Part shown: piece by piece, positions 6,245-13,895 of the stretch | How the letters are laid out: every line of letters starts with the position of its first letter | Position numbering within the stretch: position 1 is the first letter of the stretch | Source: Paramuribaculum sp. | GTDB lineage: Bacteria > Bacteroidota > Bacteroidia > Bacteroidales > Muribaculaceae | Assembly: GCA_009775605.1 (NCBI GenBank) | Contig: VSPV01000012.1 | Location: forward strand, 1 to 30,022 | DNA: 30,022 nucleotides | Direction of reading: 5' to 3' | Program-made: the position numbers and the translations under genes | The notes under the pieces: generated by a model | What the model was told of the DNA's origin: nothing | Database searches by the model: none | Seen by the model: the letters and a program-made list of their open reading frames with translations, nothing else

Positions 6245-7071
6245 CAGGAAAGCATATAACCATTGTAACGGGTGCAACCGGTGGTATAGGCCGTGAGATA
6301 TGTCGTAAGCTGGTGTCGCAGGGCGTGGAATGCCTTATGCTTGCATGCCGGAATACCACTAAGACATCACGGCTTGCCGATGAGCTCAGAAGTGAGTTTC
6401 CCGATTCATCGACGGAGATACTCACCGGACGACTCGACCTCGCTTCTCTGGCGTCGGTGAGAGAATTTGCCGCGTCACTTGCCGGAAATACGGTCGACGC
6501 TCTGATAAATAATGCGGGAATAATGCCCGGGCATATAACGATTACAGAAGACGGAATAGAGACTGCCACACAGACAAACGCCGTGTCTCCCGTGCTGCTC
6601 ACTGAGTTGTTGCTGCCGCTGATGCACGAAGGTTCGTGTGTGGTGATGACCGTATCAGTTACCCGCAAGATGGTGCGGCTGCGTCCCGACTGGATTGAAC
6701 ATGCCGCGTCCTATCATGGATTCATGCGGCGGTTCAAGACCTATGGGCGCTCGAAACTGGTGCTTACCCACTATGCATTGGATTTGTCAAAGCGCGTGGC
6801 TGAAAGGGGGATAAGAGTGAACTGCGCCGATCCAGGCGTGGTTGATTCGGGGATGATAAGCATGGGTATTCCTGTGATTGACCGGTTGGCCGACATATTT
6901 TTCCGGCCTATAATCACTCCTGCGGCATCGGGAGCTATGGCTGCGCTCAGCGCCCTGACGTCGCCGAAATCAGGCATGATTTTTACCCACAATGGAAAGT
7001 GCACGACCATTCCGGTGTCATATCTTGTCGATTCTCTCCATTCCGCGGTGATAAAACAGCTTTTGCCTTAA
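6241..7071 (+). CDS. Short-chain dehydrogenase/reductase, candidate hydroxysteroid dehydrogenase (second)
   Basis: A 276-residue SDR of the retinol-dehydrogenase-like group. TGATGGIG lies at 10-17, ACRN with Arg37 suggests NADP(H), NNAG is at 90-93, and the catalytic Ser139, Tyr168 and Lys172 are in TVSV and YGRSK. The ATG at 6241 overlaps the previous stop by four bases, giving the third tight junction of the operon. It differs clearly from the first SDR, so the two are not a recent duplication and may act on different positions or faces of the substrate. The operon ends here; a 28-base palindrome follows at 7098. Confidence 0.85.
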   Translation: MTGKHITIVTGATGGIGREICRKLVSQGVECLMLACRNTTKTSRLADELRSEFPDSSTEILTGRLDLASLASVREFAASLAGNTVDALINNAGIMPGHITITEDGIETATQTNAVSPVLLTELLLPLMHEGSCVVMTVSVTRKMVRLRPDWIEHAASYHGFMRRFKTYGRSKLVLTHYALDLSKRVAERGIRVNCADPGVVDSGMISMGIPVIDRLADIFFRPIITPAASGAMAALSALTSPKSGMIFTHNGKCTTIPVSYLVDSLHSAVIKQLLP

Positions 7072-7500
7072 ATCTTCCCTCTTATATTGAATAAACAAGA
7101 AGGCCCGCTGATCAGCGAGCCTTCTCTACCAAACCAAACCTATTTATTGAATCCGTTTGTATTATCCCGGATCAAAAATATGCAAATTGAAATAAGTGTA
7201 CAGTCAGTTTAACCGGTTCAAATGAACGTTCTCTAAAACTTTAACGCGCTAATTTACACATTTCGTCCAAAATACAAATATTTTCAATCGAAAAAATTTA
7301 CTCTCGCTCGATTGATGCATAATAATTCGATGTATCACCGAATATTTATTTAATCTTCCTGGCGCCTCGCTTCCGAGGGGAGGGGATTCCCTTTCTGGCA
7401 GCTTACGCAGCCAGTTGTACACATATCGCCCCTCCGGGGCTAACTGCCTTGGGCCCGTGGTGAGGATGCCGTCCTTCGCGGTGGTGCGTGGGGTGAGCGC
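7072..7500. other. Long spacer between convergent transcription units
   Basis: No gene was recognised. The first part holds the palindrome at 7098-7125 followed by ACCAAACCAAACC. The middle (about 7150-7350) is AT-rich with no full TAnnTTTG promoter seen. The last part (about 7360-7490) is GC-rich with short inverted repeats, for example CTGGC/GCCAG at about 7396-7415 and a CGCCCCTCCGGGG palindrome-like stretch near 7428. It could hide a small RNA or decayed repeat material. Confidence 0.5.
7098..7125. terminator. Near-perfect palindrome, probable terminator of the steroid operon
   Basis: The two 14-base halves (AGAAGGCCCGCTGA and its complement) pair with one mismatch, giving a stem centred on CGCTGATCAGCG. 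It begins 27 bases after the last stop of the operon. The T run after it on the plus strand is poor (CTTCTCT), and the minus-strand side has TTCTTGTTT, so it may act in both directions or be a different structured element. Confidence 0.5.
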
Positions 7501-7534
7501 AAAAAAAGCCGGGGCGCGTGGGGGCGTCCCGGCT
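7501..7534 (-). terminator. Intrinsic terminator of prfB
   Basis: On the minus strand a GC-rich hairpin (arms AGCCGGG-CGC with one A-C mismatch, loop CCCCCAC) is followed directly by seven T residues (7507-7501). It lies 22 bases past the prfB stop. Confidence 0.9.
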
Positions 7535-7556
7535 GTGGGATGGGTCGTTAAGAGAA

Positions 7557-8679
7557 TCAGGCTTCTTCTTCGTCTTTGGCGAATTCCATGAGGAAGGCTT
7601 TGATGAAGCCGTCGAGTTCGCCGTCCATCACGGCGTTTACATCGGAGGTCTGGAATCCTGTGCGGTGGTCTTTGACGCGACGGTCGTCGAACACATACGA
7701 ACGGATCTGGGAGCCCCATTCGATTTTCATTTTGCCGGCCTCGATTTTGGCCTGCTCGGCCATACGGTGTTTCAGCTCCTTGTCATACAGGATGGAGCGC
7801 AGCTGACGCATGGCGTTCTCTTTGTTCTTGGGCTGGTCGCGGGTCTCGGTGTTCTCGATGAGGATTTCCTCTTTCTCGCCGGTGTAGGGGTCGGTGAACT
7901 GGTAGCGCAGACGCACGCCTGATTCCACCTTGTTCACGTTCTGACCGCCGGCACCGCCGCTTCGGAAGGTGTCCCACGACAGAAGCGCGGGGTCAACTTT
8001 CACTTCAATGGTGTCGTCGACGAGCGGCGTGACGAATACCGACGCGAAAGACGTCATTCGTTTTCCCTGAGCGTTGTAGGGCGATACGCGCACAAGGCGG
8101 TGAACGCCGTTCTCGCTCTTGAGATAGCCGTAGGCAAAATCGCCCTCCACGTTGATGGTACACGACTTTATTCCGGCCTCGTCACCTTCAAGAAGGTTGG
8201 CGATGGAGGTCTTGTAGCCATGTTTTTCACACCAGCGCAGGTACATGCGCATGAGCATCGACGCCCAGTCCTGGCTTTCGGTGCCACCGGCTCCGGAATT
8301 GATTTTGAGCACTACACCGAGCGCGTCTTCTTCGCGGCGCAGCATGTTGCGCAGTTCGAGACGCTCAATCTTGTCGATAGCGTCGGCATACATGGCATCG
8401 AGTTCGGCCTCGTCCATGTCGCCTTCTTTCACGAAGTCGAATGCCACCTCGAGGTCGTCGACGGCGCGTTCCACGTCCTCGTAGCCTTCAATCCAGGCCT
8501 TGAGGTCCTTTATTTTCTTCATCTGCACCTGGGCCTCCTTGGGGTGTTCCCAGAAGTCGGGCACGTGGGTGCGGAGTTCTTCTTCTTCTACTTGTATTTT
8601 CTTGTTGTCGACGTCAAAGATACCTCCTCAGCGCCAGCTTGCGCTCAAAAGTCTCTTTTAATTGTTCCTGGGTAATCAT
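7557..8679 (-). CDS. prfB: Peptide chain release factor 2, made by programmed +1 frameshift
   Basis: Release factor 2 frees finished proteins at UGA and UAA codons. The full product is 373 residues: complement of 8679-8617 (21 codons, MITQEQLKETFERKLALRRYL), then a +1 shift past the T at 8616, then 8615-7557. The recoding site is the classical one: AGGAGG, then TAT CTT TGA C, with the in-frame TGA at 8616-8614. When RF2 is scarce the ribosome slips and makes more of it. The catalytic GGQ is at about 244-246. The codon-reading tripeptide is SPY (about 199-201) in place of the usual SPF. A -7 element lies at 8733-8726 and a strong terminator at 7534-7501. Translating without the shift would give only a GTG-initiated fragment lacking about 38 residues. 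Confidence 0.95.
8614..8630 (-). promoter_or_regulatory. prfB frameshift signal
   Basis: On the minus strand the sequence is AGGAGG-TAT-CTT-TGA. It combines an internal Shine-Dalgarno-like hexamer, a slippery CTT and an in-frame UGA followed by C, as in the E. coli prfB site. The SD-like element is notable because Bacteroidetes rarely use such sequences for initiation. Confidence 0.95.
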
Positions 8680-8725
8680 AATCTAATATACTGGGGAAAC
8701 TGGTTAATAATCGGATTTGCGGGTA

Positions 8726-8733
8726 CAAAGATA
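8726..8733 (-). promoter_or_regulatory. -7 element for prfB
   Basis: The minus strand reads TATCTTTG, a full TAnnTTTG match, 46 bases before the prfB start at 8679. No TTG is present at the normal distance upstream. The element lies in the 83-base gap after the acyl-CoA synthetase gene, so prfB probably has its own promoter. Confidence 0.5.
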
Positions 8734-8762
8734 CGAATTTTAATTGAACATTGCTGTCTACG

Positions 8763-10565
8763 TCAGTCGGCATACATGCTGTCGATCAGATCGGCGTAAC
8801 GTTTTGCAATCACAGGGCGACGTATCTTCAGAGTATTGGTGAGTTCGCCGTTCTCCATGGTGAACGGGCGGCTGAGCAGACGGAATCTCTTTATGCGCTC
8901 GAATGGAGCGAGGTCGGCAAGCAGGGTGTCGATGCGTTTTTCGATTAACGCGTATATGCGCGGGTCGGCGGCGAGATCGGCATCCGTCTTGAAAGAGATA
9001 CCGTTTTCAGCGGCATACTTGCGGAGAGCGGCATAGTCTGGCACGATAAGGGCCGACACGAACTTGCGGCGATCGCCTATGGTGGCCACCTGCTCTATAT
9101 ATCTGTCCTCGCCCAGACGGCTCTCAAGAGCCTGAGGAGCGATATATTTGCCGTTTGAGGTCTTGAAAAGGTCTTTAAGACGCTCCGTGAGCACGAGGGC
9201 GCCTGATTTGTCGAGATAGCCGGCATCGCCGGTGCGGAACCATCCGTCGGGCGTGAAGGCCTCGGCCGTGGCCTCCGGCTTGCGGTGGTAGCCTTTCATC
9301 ACCGTGGGGCCTTTCACCAGAATCTCGCCGTCCGGAGCTATTTTCACATGAACGTCGGGAATGGGCGTTCCTACGGTTCCGAACTCATAGCCGATGCGCG
9401 GAAAACAGGTGACGGTGGCGGTGGTTTCGGAAAGGCCGTAGCCTATCATCACATTTATGCCGCAGGTATGGAAAAATTCGGCGATTTTAGGCGACAGCGG
9501 AGCGCCGGCCGTGGGGAAGATATTGCCGTTCTCAACGCCTATCACTCTCTGCAGGGGCTTGAAAAGCTGTTGCTCGGCAAAACGGTAGCGCATTTCGAGC
9601 CACCAGGGCACCTTGTTGCCCAGACGCACGTAGTCAATATTGCGACGCTTGCCTATTTTCAGCGCCCAGTTGGCAAACCAGCGGCGGAAGCCGTGGATTG
9701 TGGCGAATTTGTCCTGAATGGCGGTATAGACCTTTTCCCAGAATCGGGGCACGGAGCACATGCACGAGGGACGGATCTGCTTTATGCTGTCCTGGATTTC
9801 ATGTGGGTCGGTGTTTATGGCCACGGCGACTCCACGGTAGAGACAGAAGTAGTTCCAGGCTTTTTCAAAAATATGGCTCAGAGGCAGAAAACACATCGCA
9901 ACATCGCGGTCGCTTACTGTCGAGAGTCTTTCGATATGGATTTTAATGGCAGCGGTAAAGCATGACTGTGGCAGCATGGCGCCTTTGGGTTCGCCAGTGG
10001 TGCCGGAGGTGTAGATGATGGTGGCTATGTCTTCGGGAGTGGCGGCGGCTGTGCGGCGCGCTACTTCGGCGCGGTCAAGGTCGGAGGCTTTGCGCCCCAT
10101 CTCCAGCAGCTGCGGGAAGGTGATTGTGTCGGCATCGTCGCTGTCTGTGTCGAATCCGCCAACGGCCACGATCTGCTGAATCGTGGGGCAGAATTCCAGA
10201 GCCTTGCGCGCCAGTTCGTAGAGCCTGCGGTCGCCGGCAAAGAAAACCTTCGCGCCGGAATCGTTGACTATATAGCATATCTGTTCGAGCGACGAGGTGG
10301 AGTAGATGGATATTGGAATGGCGCGGTTGGCGTATGCGCCGAAATCGGTGTAGAGTGTTTCTATACGGTTCGGAGAGCAGATGGCAATCGCTTCCTGTTC
10401 CTTGATTCCGAGAACCTCGAGGGCGGCGGCAACGAGATTCACATTATCCCGGAATTCCTCCCAGGAGGTCTGAACCCACTGATTGTCTTGTTTGTGACTT
10501 ACGGCCACACGTGATCCGTAGGTCGCGGCCTGCTTGTTCACTAATTCAGTAAGAACGTTGGGCAT
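8763..10565 (-). CDS. Long-chain fatty acid-CoA ligase (acyl-CoA synthetase, AMP-forming)
   Basis: The product has 600 residues and belongs to the ANL adenylating superfamily. It activates fatty acids with ATP and CoA for phospholipid synthesis or breakdown. The P-loop-like motif IIYTSGTTGEPKG is at about 183-195, followed by GYGLSETTATVT and the hinge region GWFRTGDAGYLDKSG, then LKDLFKTSNGKYIAP near the C-terminal domain. Length and motif order fit FadD15-type long-chain synthetases. The start MPNVLTELVNKQ at 10565 is chosen; an upstream in-frame extension reaches into the neighbouring glycosyltransferase gene and looks unrelated. The glycosyltransferase gene ends 13 bases upstream on the same strand, so the two are likely cotranscribed, although a functional link is not evident. 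Confidence 0.9.
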   Translation of the reverse strand: MPNVLTELVNKQAATYGSRVAVSHKQDNQWVQTSWEEFRDNVNLVAAALEVLGIKEQEAIAICSPNRIETLYTDFGAYANRAIPISIYSTSSLEQICYIVNDSGAKVFFAGDRRLYELARKALEFCPTIQQIVAVGGFDTDSDDADTITFPQLLEMGRKASDLDRAEVARRTAAATPEDIATIIYTSGTTGEPKGAMLPQSCFTAAIKIHIERLSTVSDRDVAMCFLPLSHIFEKAWNYFCLYRGVAVAINTDPHEIQDSIKQIRPSCMCSVPRFWEKVYTAIQDKFATIHGFRRWFANWALKIGKRRNIDYVRLGNKVPWWLEMRYRFAEQQLFKPLQRVIGVENGNIFPTAGAPLSPKIAEFFHTCGINVMIGYGLSETTATVTCFPRIGYEFGTVGTPIPDVHVKIAPDGEILVKGPTVMKGYHRKPEATAEAFTPDGWFRTGDAGYLDKSGALVLTERLKDLFKTSNGKYIAPQALESRLGEDRYIEQVATIGDRRKFVSALIVPDYAALRKYAAENGISFKTDADLAADPRIYALIEKRIDTLLADLAPFERIKRFRLLSRPFTMENGELTNTLKIRRPVIAKRYADLIDSMYAD

Positions 10566-10578
10566 GGTTATATATACT

Positions 10579-11592
10579 TTATTTGGTTGTTTGCTTGGAT
10601 TCCGGGCCTTTTTCTGCAGTTTTGACGGCTTTTGGGCCACGGGGTGGGCGGGGGGAGAGAGATGCCAGAGCGAGGGCCGAGCCGCCGTGGCCGGCGAGGC
10701 GCTGCATGGTATAGACCGCAAGAAGTCTGAACAATTTCCCAGCGGGGTAGTCGTCGCGGGCGGTCTGGCGCCGGAGACGGCGCCCGGCCTCGGGATTGTT
10801 CTCGCGCGTCAGCTCGGCGGCGAGAATCATGCGGCGCGCGTCGACCAGCGGCACATATTCCGGGCGTCCGGCCAGCTGCAGGTCACGTTCCATGATGTCG
10901 AGAGCCGCAATCTCGGCCTCGGCGCGTGAGGAGAAGGAGGGCCCGGTGAGGCTGTCGGGATGAACCGTAGTCCTCACTGTCGGCTCGCCCGAGAGTTTAA
11001 TAGCCACGGGGCGTCGCGCGAGCAGGCGCGTGCCCAGCTCAAGATCGTCCCAGGTGGTGAGCGATTCGTCCCAGCCGCCCGATTCCTTTATCAGGGAAGT
11101 GCGCACGGCAAACCGCGCCGTGGCGTAGGTGGAATGCATTATATGCAGCCGCAGGGGGTCGGAATCGTTGTGCTCCGTGCGCTCCAGCCATCCGTCGCTG
11201 TCGAGGCGGGAGATTTCCCAACGTATCATGTCGGCGTCAGGGCGCTCGGCGAGAGCCTTAGCCACGCGCTCCATGTGGCCGGGCATCATCACATCGTCGG
11301 AGTCGAAAAACATCACATACTCCGATTCCACACGCCTCAGTCCGGTGTTGCGGGCTATTGCCGCTCCGCGGCGCGGTTCTGTCAGAAGCATCGCTGAAAT
11401 CCCGTTCCCGGAATTCCCGGCAATCCACTTGGATACTATCTCGGGAGTGGCGTCGGTGGAACCGTTGTCAACCACTATCACGCTGAGCGGCCGAAGGGTC
11501 TGGGCCGCGATGGAATCGAGCGTAGTCATTATCATGTCGGCGCGATCGAGCACCGGCACCACTATGGTGGGTATGAAACGGTTGTTATCCAT
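10579..11592 (-). CDS. Family 2 glycosyltransferase
   Basis: A 337-residue protein with a GT-A fold. It starts with the nucleotide-binding strand IPTIVVPVLDRADM and continues with VVDNGSTD (40-47), then RRGAAIARNTGL, and the metal-binding FDSDD at 96-100. These enzymes transfer a sugar from a nucleotide donor to a polysaccharide, lipid or protein acceptor at the inner face of the membrane. The last 25 residues are basic and look disordered. The start MDNNRF at 11592 is preferred to one 42 bases upstream that would overlap the likely promoter. It is divergent from the GT4-GT2 pair, so several surface-glycan genes gather here without being a full capsule locus. Confidence 0.85.
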   Translation of the reverse strand: MDNNRFIPTIVVPVLDRADMIMTTLDSIAAQTLRPLSVIVVDNGSTDATPEIVSKWIAGNSGNGISAMLLTEPRRGAAIARNTGLRRVESEYVMFFDSDDVMMPGHMERVAKALAERPDADMIRWEISRLDSDGWLERTEHNDSDPLRLHIMHSTYATARFAVRTSLIKESGGWDESLTTWDDLELGTRLLARRPVAIKLSGEPTVRTTVHPDSLTGPSFSSRAEAEIAALDIMERDLQLAGRPEYVPLVDARRMILAAELTRENNPEAGRRLRRQTARDDYPAGKLFRLLAVYTMQRLAGHGGSALALASLSPRPPRGPKAVKTAEKGPESKQTTK

Positions 11593-11638
11593 TGATATAT
11601 GCTCTTGCGGTGGCCGGGTAACCCGGAAGTTCAATCTG

Positions 11639-11646
11639 CAAATGTA
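11639..11646 (-). promoter_or_regulatory. Possible -7 element for the GT2-acyl-CoA synthetase unit
   Basis: The minus strand reads TACATTTG, matching TAnnTTTG, 47 bases before the glycosyltransferase start. No clear TTG occurs at the usual spacing. On the plus strand TAACTTAG (11659-11666) is a weaker candidate for the opposing GT4 gene. Confidence 0.4.
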
Positions 11647-11686
11647 ATCATTTTTTTGTAACTTAGCCGTCGTTTATTTCCAGCCT

Positions 11687-12922
11687 ATGTCAAAACGTGA
11701 GAATCTGGTGTTGATTACCAATTCTTTTCCGCAATGGTCGGCTACTGAGCCGTCGTTTGTGGAGCCGGAGCTTGATGCCTTGTGCCGAAAGTTCCGGAGG
11801 GTGATTGTTGTCCCTGTGACGCTACGCGGAGGAGGGGCAGTCTCCCCGTTGGAAGGAGTCGAAACCGATACATCGTGGGCCTTAGGAGCCGATTGGAACA
11901 GCCGCCTGCGGCGTTCCCGATTTCTTGCCAATCCACGCCTGTGGCTTGACGCGCGGGGTGATATCACCCGCCGCGGCATCGCCTTCGGTGCTGCGGCGCG
12001 GGCTTTTGCCTCCTTTCTGCGCCGTATGGTTGCGGAGCGGGGCCTTTCGTGGGGAAACACGCTGTTTTACACCTTCTGGTTCGATTTCCCCGCGGCGGCG
12101 CTTGCGTTGCTGAAAGCTGACCATCCGGAAATCCGTTTTGTGTCGCGCGCGCATGGCCACGACATGTTCACCGTTCTTGGGGGCAGACTGCGCCACCGGA
12201 TGGTCCGTGAGGCGGAAGCGGTCTATGCCGCAAGTCAGGCCGGAGCCGACTATCTGGAACGGACGTTTCCGGAGGCTTCTGCCGATGATAAAGTCAGGGT
12301 GTCGACATTAGGTTGCGTTAAACTGTATCCTGAGGCTGTCGCCGCGCGGCATAAGCGCGCTGACAGGCGGTTTACGTTTCTTTCCGTATCGCGCGTGGAT
12401 GAAAACAAACGGGTGGAGATGAACGCTCGTCTGCTCAGAGCCCTTGCGGTGGCGCGCCCCGACACGGCAATCCGCTGGATTCATGTAGGCGACGGCCCCT
12501 CTATGGGGGCAGTGCGCGAGGCTGTGAAGGATTGTCCTTCAAATCTTGAAGTTGAACTCCGCGGAGCCCTTCCCAACGGCGACGTCCAGAGAATTTATCG
12601 CGACGAGGCCGTGGACTGGTTCATGCTTCTGAGCCTACATGAGGGAGGCCGGGCGGTAGCCGCGTGTGAGGCGCTGGCCTACGGAGTGCCGGTGGTTGCC
12701 ACAGATGTTGAGGCACTCAATGAGGTGGTGGACGATGAGTACGGGCTTCTGCTTTCGCCGGATTCCACCGATGAGGAGTTCGTGAGAGGAATAGCCCCTT
12801 ATCTTGACAGCGATTTCCGTGCCGAGGCGATGCGTGAGGCAGCTCTTAGCCGTTGGAATAGCGATTTCAATGCCGCGATGCTTCGCCCCGCTTTTGTTGA
12901 TATGATATCGCATATAGAATGA
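11687..12922 (+). CDS. Family 4 glycosyltransferase
   Basis: The product has 411 residues and a GT-B fold. The N-terminal domain begins LVLITNSFPQWSATEPSFVEPE, typical of GT4 enzymes that clasp the acceptor. It continues with RAHGHDMF (about 164-171). The C-terminal donor domain has FLSVSRVDENKRVE and HVGDGP. The EX7E-type motif is in SLHEGGRAVAACEALAYG (from about residue 316), whose two glutamates bind the nucleotide sugar. It probably adds a sugar to a surface polysaccharide or lipid-linked glycan. Its stop overlaps the next glycosyltransferase start by four bases (ATGA), so the pair is coupled. No sugar specificity can be read from sequence. Confidence 0.88.
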   Translation: MSKRENLVLITNSFPQWSATEPSFVEPELDALCRKFRRVIVVPVTLRGGGAVSPLEGVETDTSWALGADWNSRLRRSRFLANPRLWLDARGDITRRGIAFGAAARAFASFLRRMVAERGLSWGNTLFYTFWFDFPAAALALLKADHPEIRFVSRAHGHDMFTVLGGRLRHRMVREAEAVYAASQAGADYLERTFPEASADDKVRVSTLGCVKLYPEAVAARHKRADRRFTFLSVSRVDENKRVEMNARLLRALAVARPDTAIRWIHVGDGPSMGAVREAVKDCPSNLEVELRGALPNGDVQRIYRDEAVDWFMLLSLHEGGRAVAACEALAYGVPVVATDVEALNEVVDDEYGLLLSPDSTDEEFVRGIAPYLDSDFRAEAMREAALSRWNSDFNAAMLRPAFVDMISHIE

Positions 12923-13887
12923 AAGAGTGGATAGAAGAGCCTGTGGTTTCGGTGATAGTGCTCACGTATAATCAGGTTTCTACGGCCGAGAGGGCGGTGA
13001 TGAGCGTGCTTGAGAGCCGGGGTGTGGAGTATGAGGTGGTGATTTCCGACGACGGTTCCACCGATGGCACCCGAGAACTCATGGAGAGTATTGCCGCGCG
13101 GTATCCCGACCGTGTGCGGCTTCTTCCTCGTCATCCTAATTTAGGCATCCCCGCAAACTATTTTTATGCTCTGGAGCATTGCCGCGGCAGATACGTGACC
13201 GATGTGGCGGGTGATGACCGCCGTTGCGATCCTTCGGCGCTTTCACGTCACGCCGCCATGCTTGATTCCGCGCCTGCACTGGTTGCCGTAAGTTCGCGCT
13301 GGAGGGATGGCGGAAGCGAAAAAGGATCCGATGTGTGGCAAGCACCGCGCCGCGATACGATGACCTCTCTTCTTGCTCTTGACCGGCCCACCCCCATGAT
13401 GCTTTCGGCAATGATGTTCCGCCGAAGTATCGTCACGAAGCTGCTCCGTGACAATCCGGGCGCGGTCTGCGACCCGCGCTTCCGTTGCGAAGATCTTCCC
13501 GTGATGCTCGCGCTGCTCAACTCCGGTAAGATTGCTTTTGACTCTGCCGTGACCGTCAATTATACTCCGGCGCCCGATTCAATCACGCGCACCCCAGATC
13601 CGGAGCGCCGAGCGCTGTTTGCCGCCGGTCTGTGCCGCGCCGTGCATCATCTCGCACAGGTTTACGGCCTGCGAAATGAGCCGCGGGTTGTCCGCGGACT
13701 GAACGGTATGGCCGGATATATGCTGGGATGCGCGGCAGCTACGGGAAGCGAACTGGTGGCAGCTCAGGCGGTAGAAGCGGTGAGGGAATCCGGGGCGAAG
13801 CTCACGCTGAAAGGAAAGGTGTATGAAAAAATGCTCCGCAACCGTATGGGGCTGCGGAGCATAGCATGGCTCAAACGCCATATTTGA
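12919..13887 (+). CDS. Family 2 glycosyltransferase (partner of the GT4)
   Basis: A 322-residue GT-A glycosyltransferase. The nucleotide-binding start VSVIVLTYNQVSTAERAV is followed by VISDDGSTDGT (41-51), the PNLGIPANY motif and VAGDDR (about 95-100), the acidic pair that would hold the metal ion. A later RCEDLPVMLALL fits the catalytic loop. The gene follows the GT4 with a four-base overlap and ends 8 bases before the convergent thioredoxin-like gene. No terminator is visible in that gap. It probably builds the same glycan as its partner. Confidence 0.85.
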   Translation: MKEWIEEPVVSVIVLTYNQVSTAERAVMSVLESRGVEYEVVISDDGSTDGTRELMESIAARYPDRVRLLPRHPNLGIPANYFYALEHCRGRYVTDVAGDDRRCDPSALSRHAAMLDSAPALVAVSSRWRDGGSEKGSDVWQAPRRDTMTSLLALDRPTPMMLSAMMFRRSIVTKLLRDNPGAVCDPRFRCEDLPVMLALLNSGKIAFDSAVTVNYTPAPDSITRTPDPERRALFAAGLCRAVHHLAQVYGLRNEPRVVRGLNGMAGYMLGCAAATGSELVAAQAVEAVRESGAKLTLKGKVYEKMLRNRMGLRSIAWLKRHI

Positions 13888-13895
13888 ATTCTTTA

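Noticed and set aside
7249..7719. A 156-codon minus-strand frame across the prfB 3' end and spacer
   Set aside because: It overlaps the prfB C terminus and its terminator, and its translation is low-complexity and Arg/Pro-rich.
10566..10721. An N-terminal extension of the acyl-CoA synthetase
   Set aside because: It lies in the gap and the end of the neighbouring glycosyltransferase gene and translates to unrelated Pro/Ser-rich sequence.
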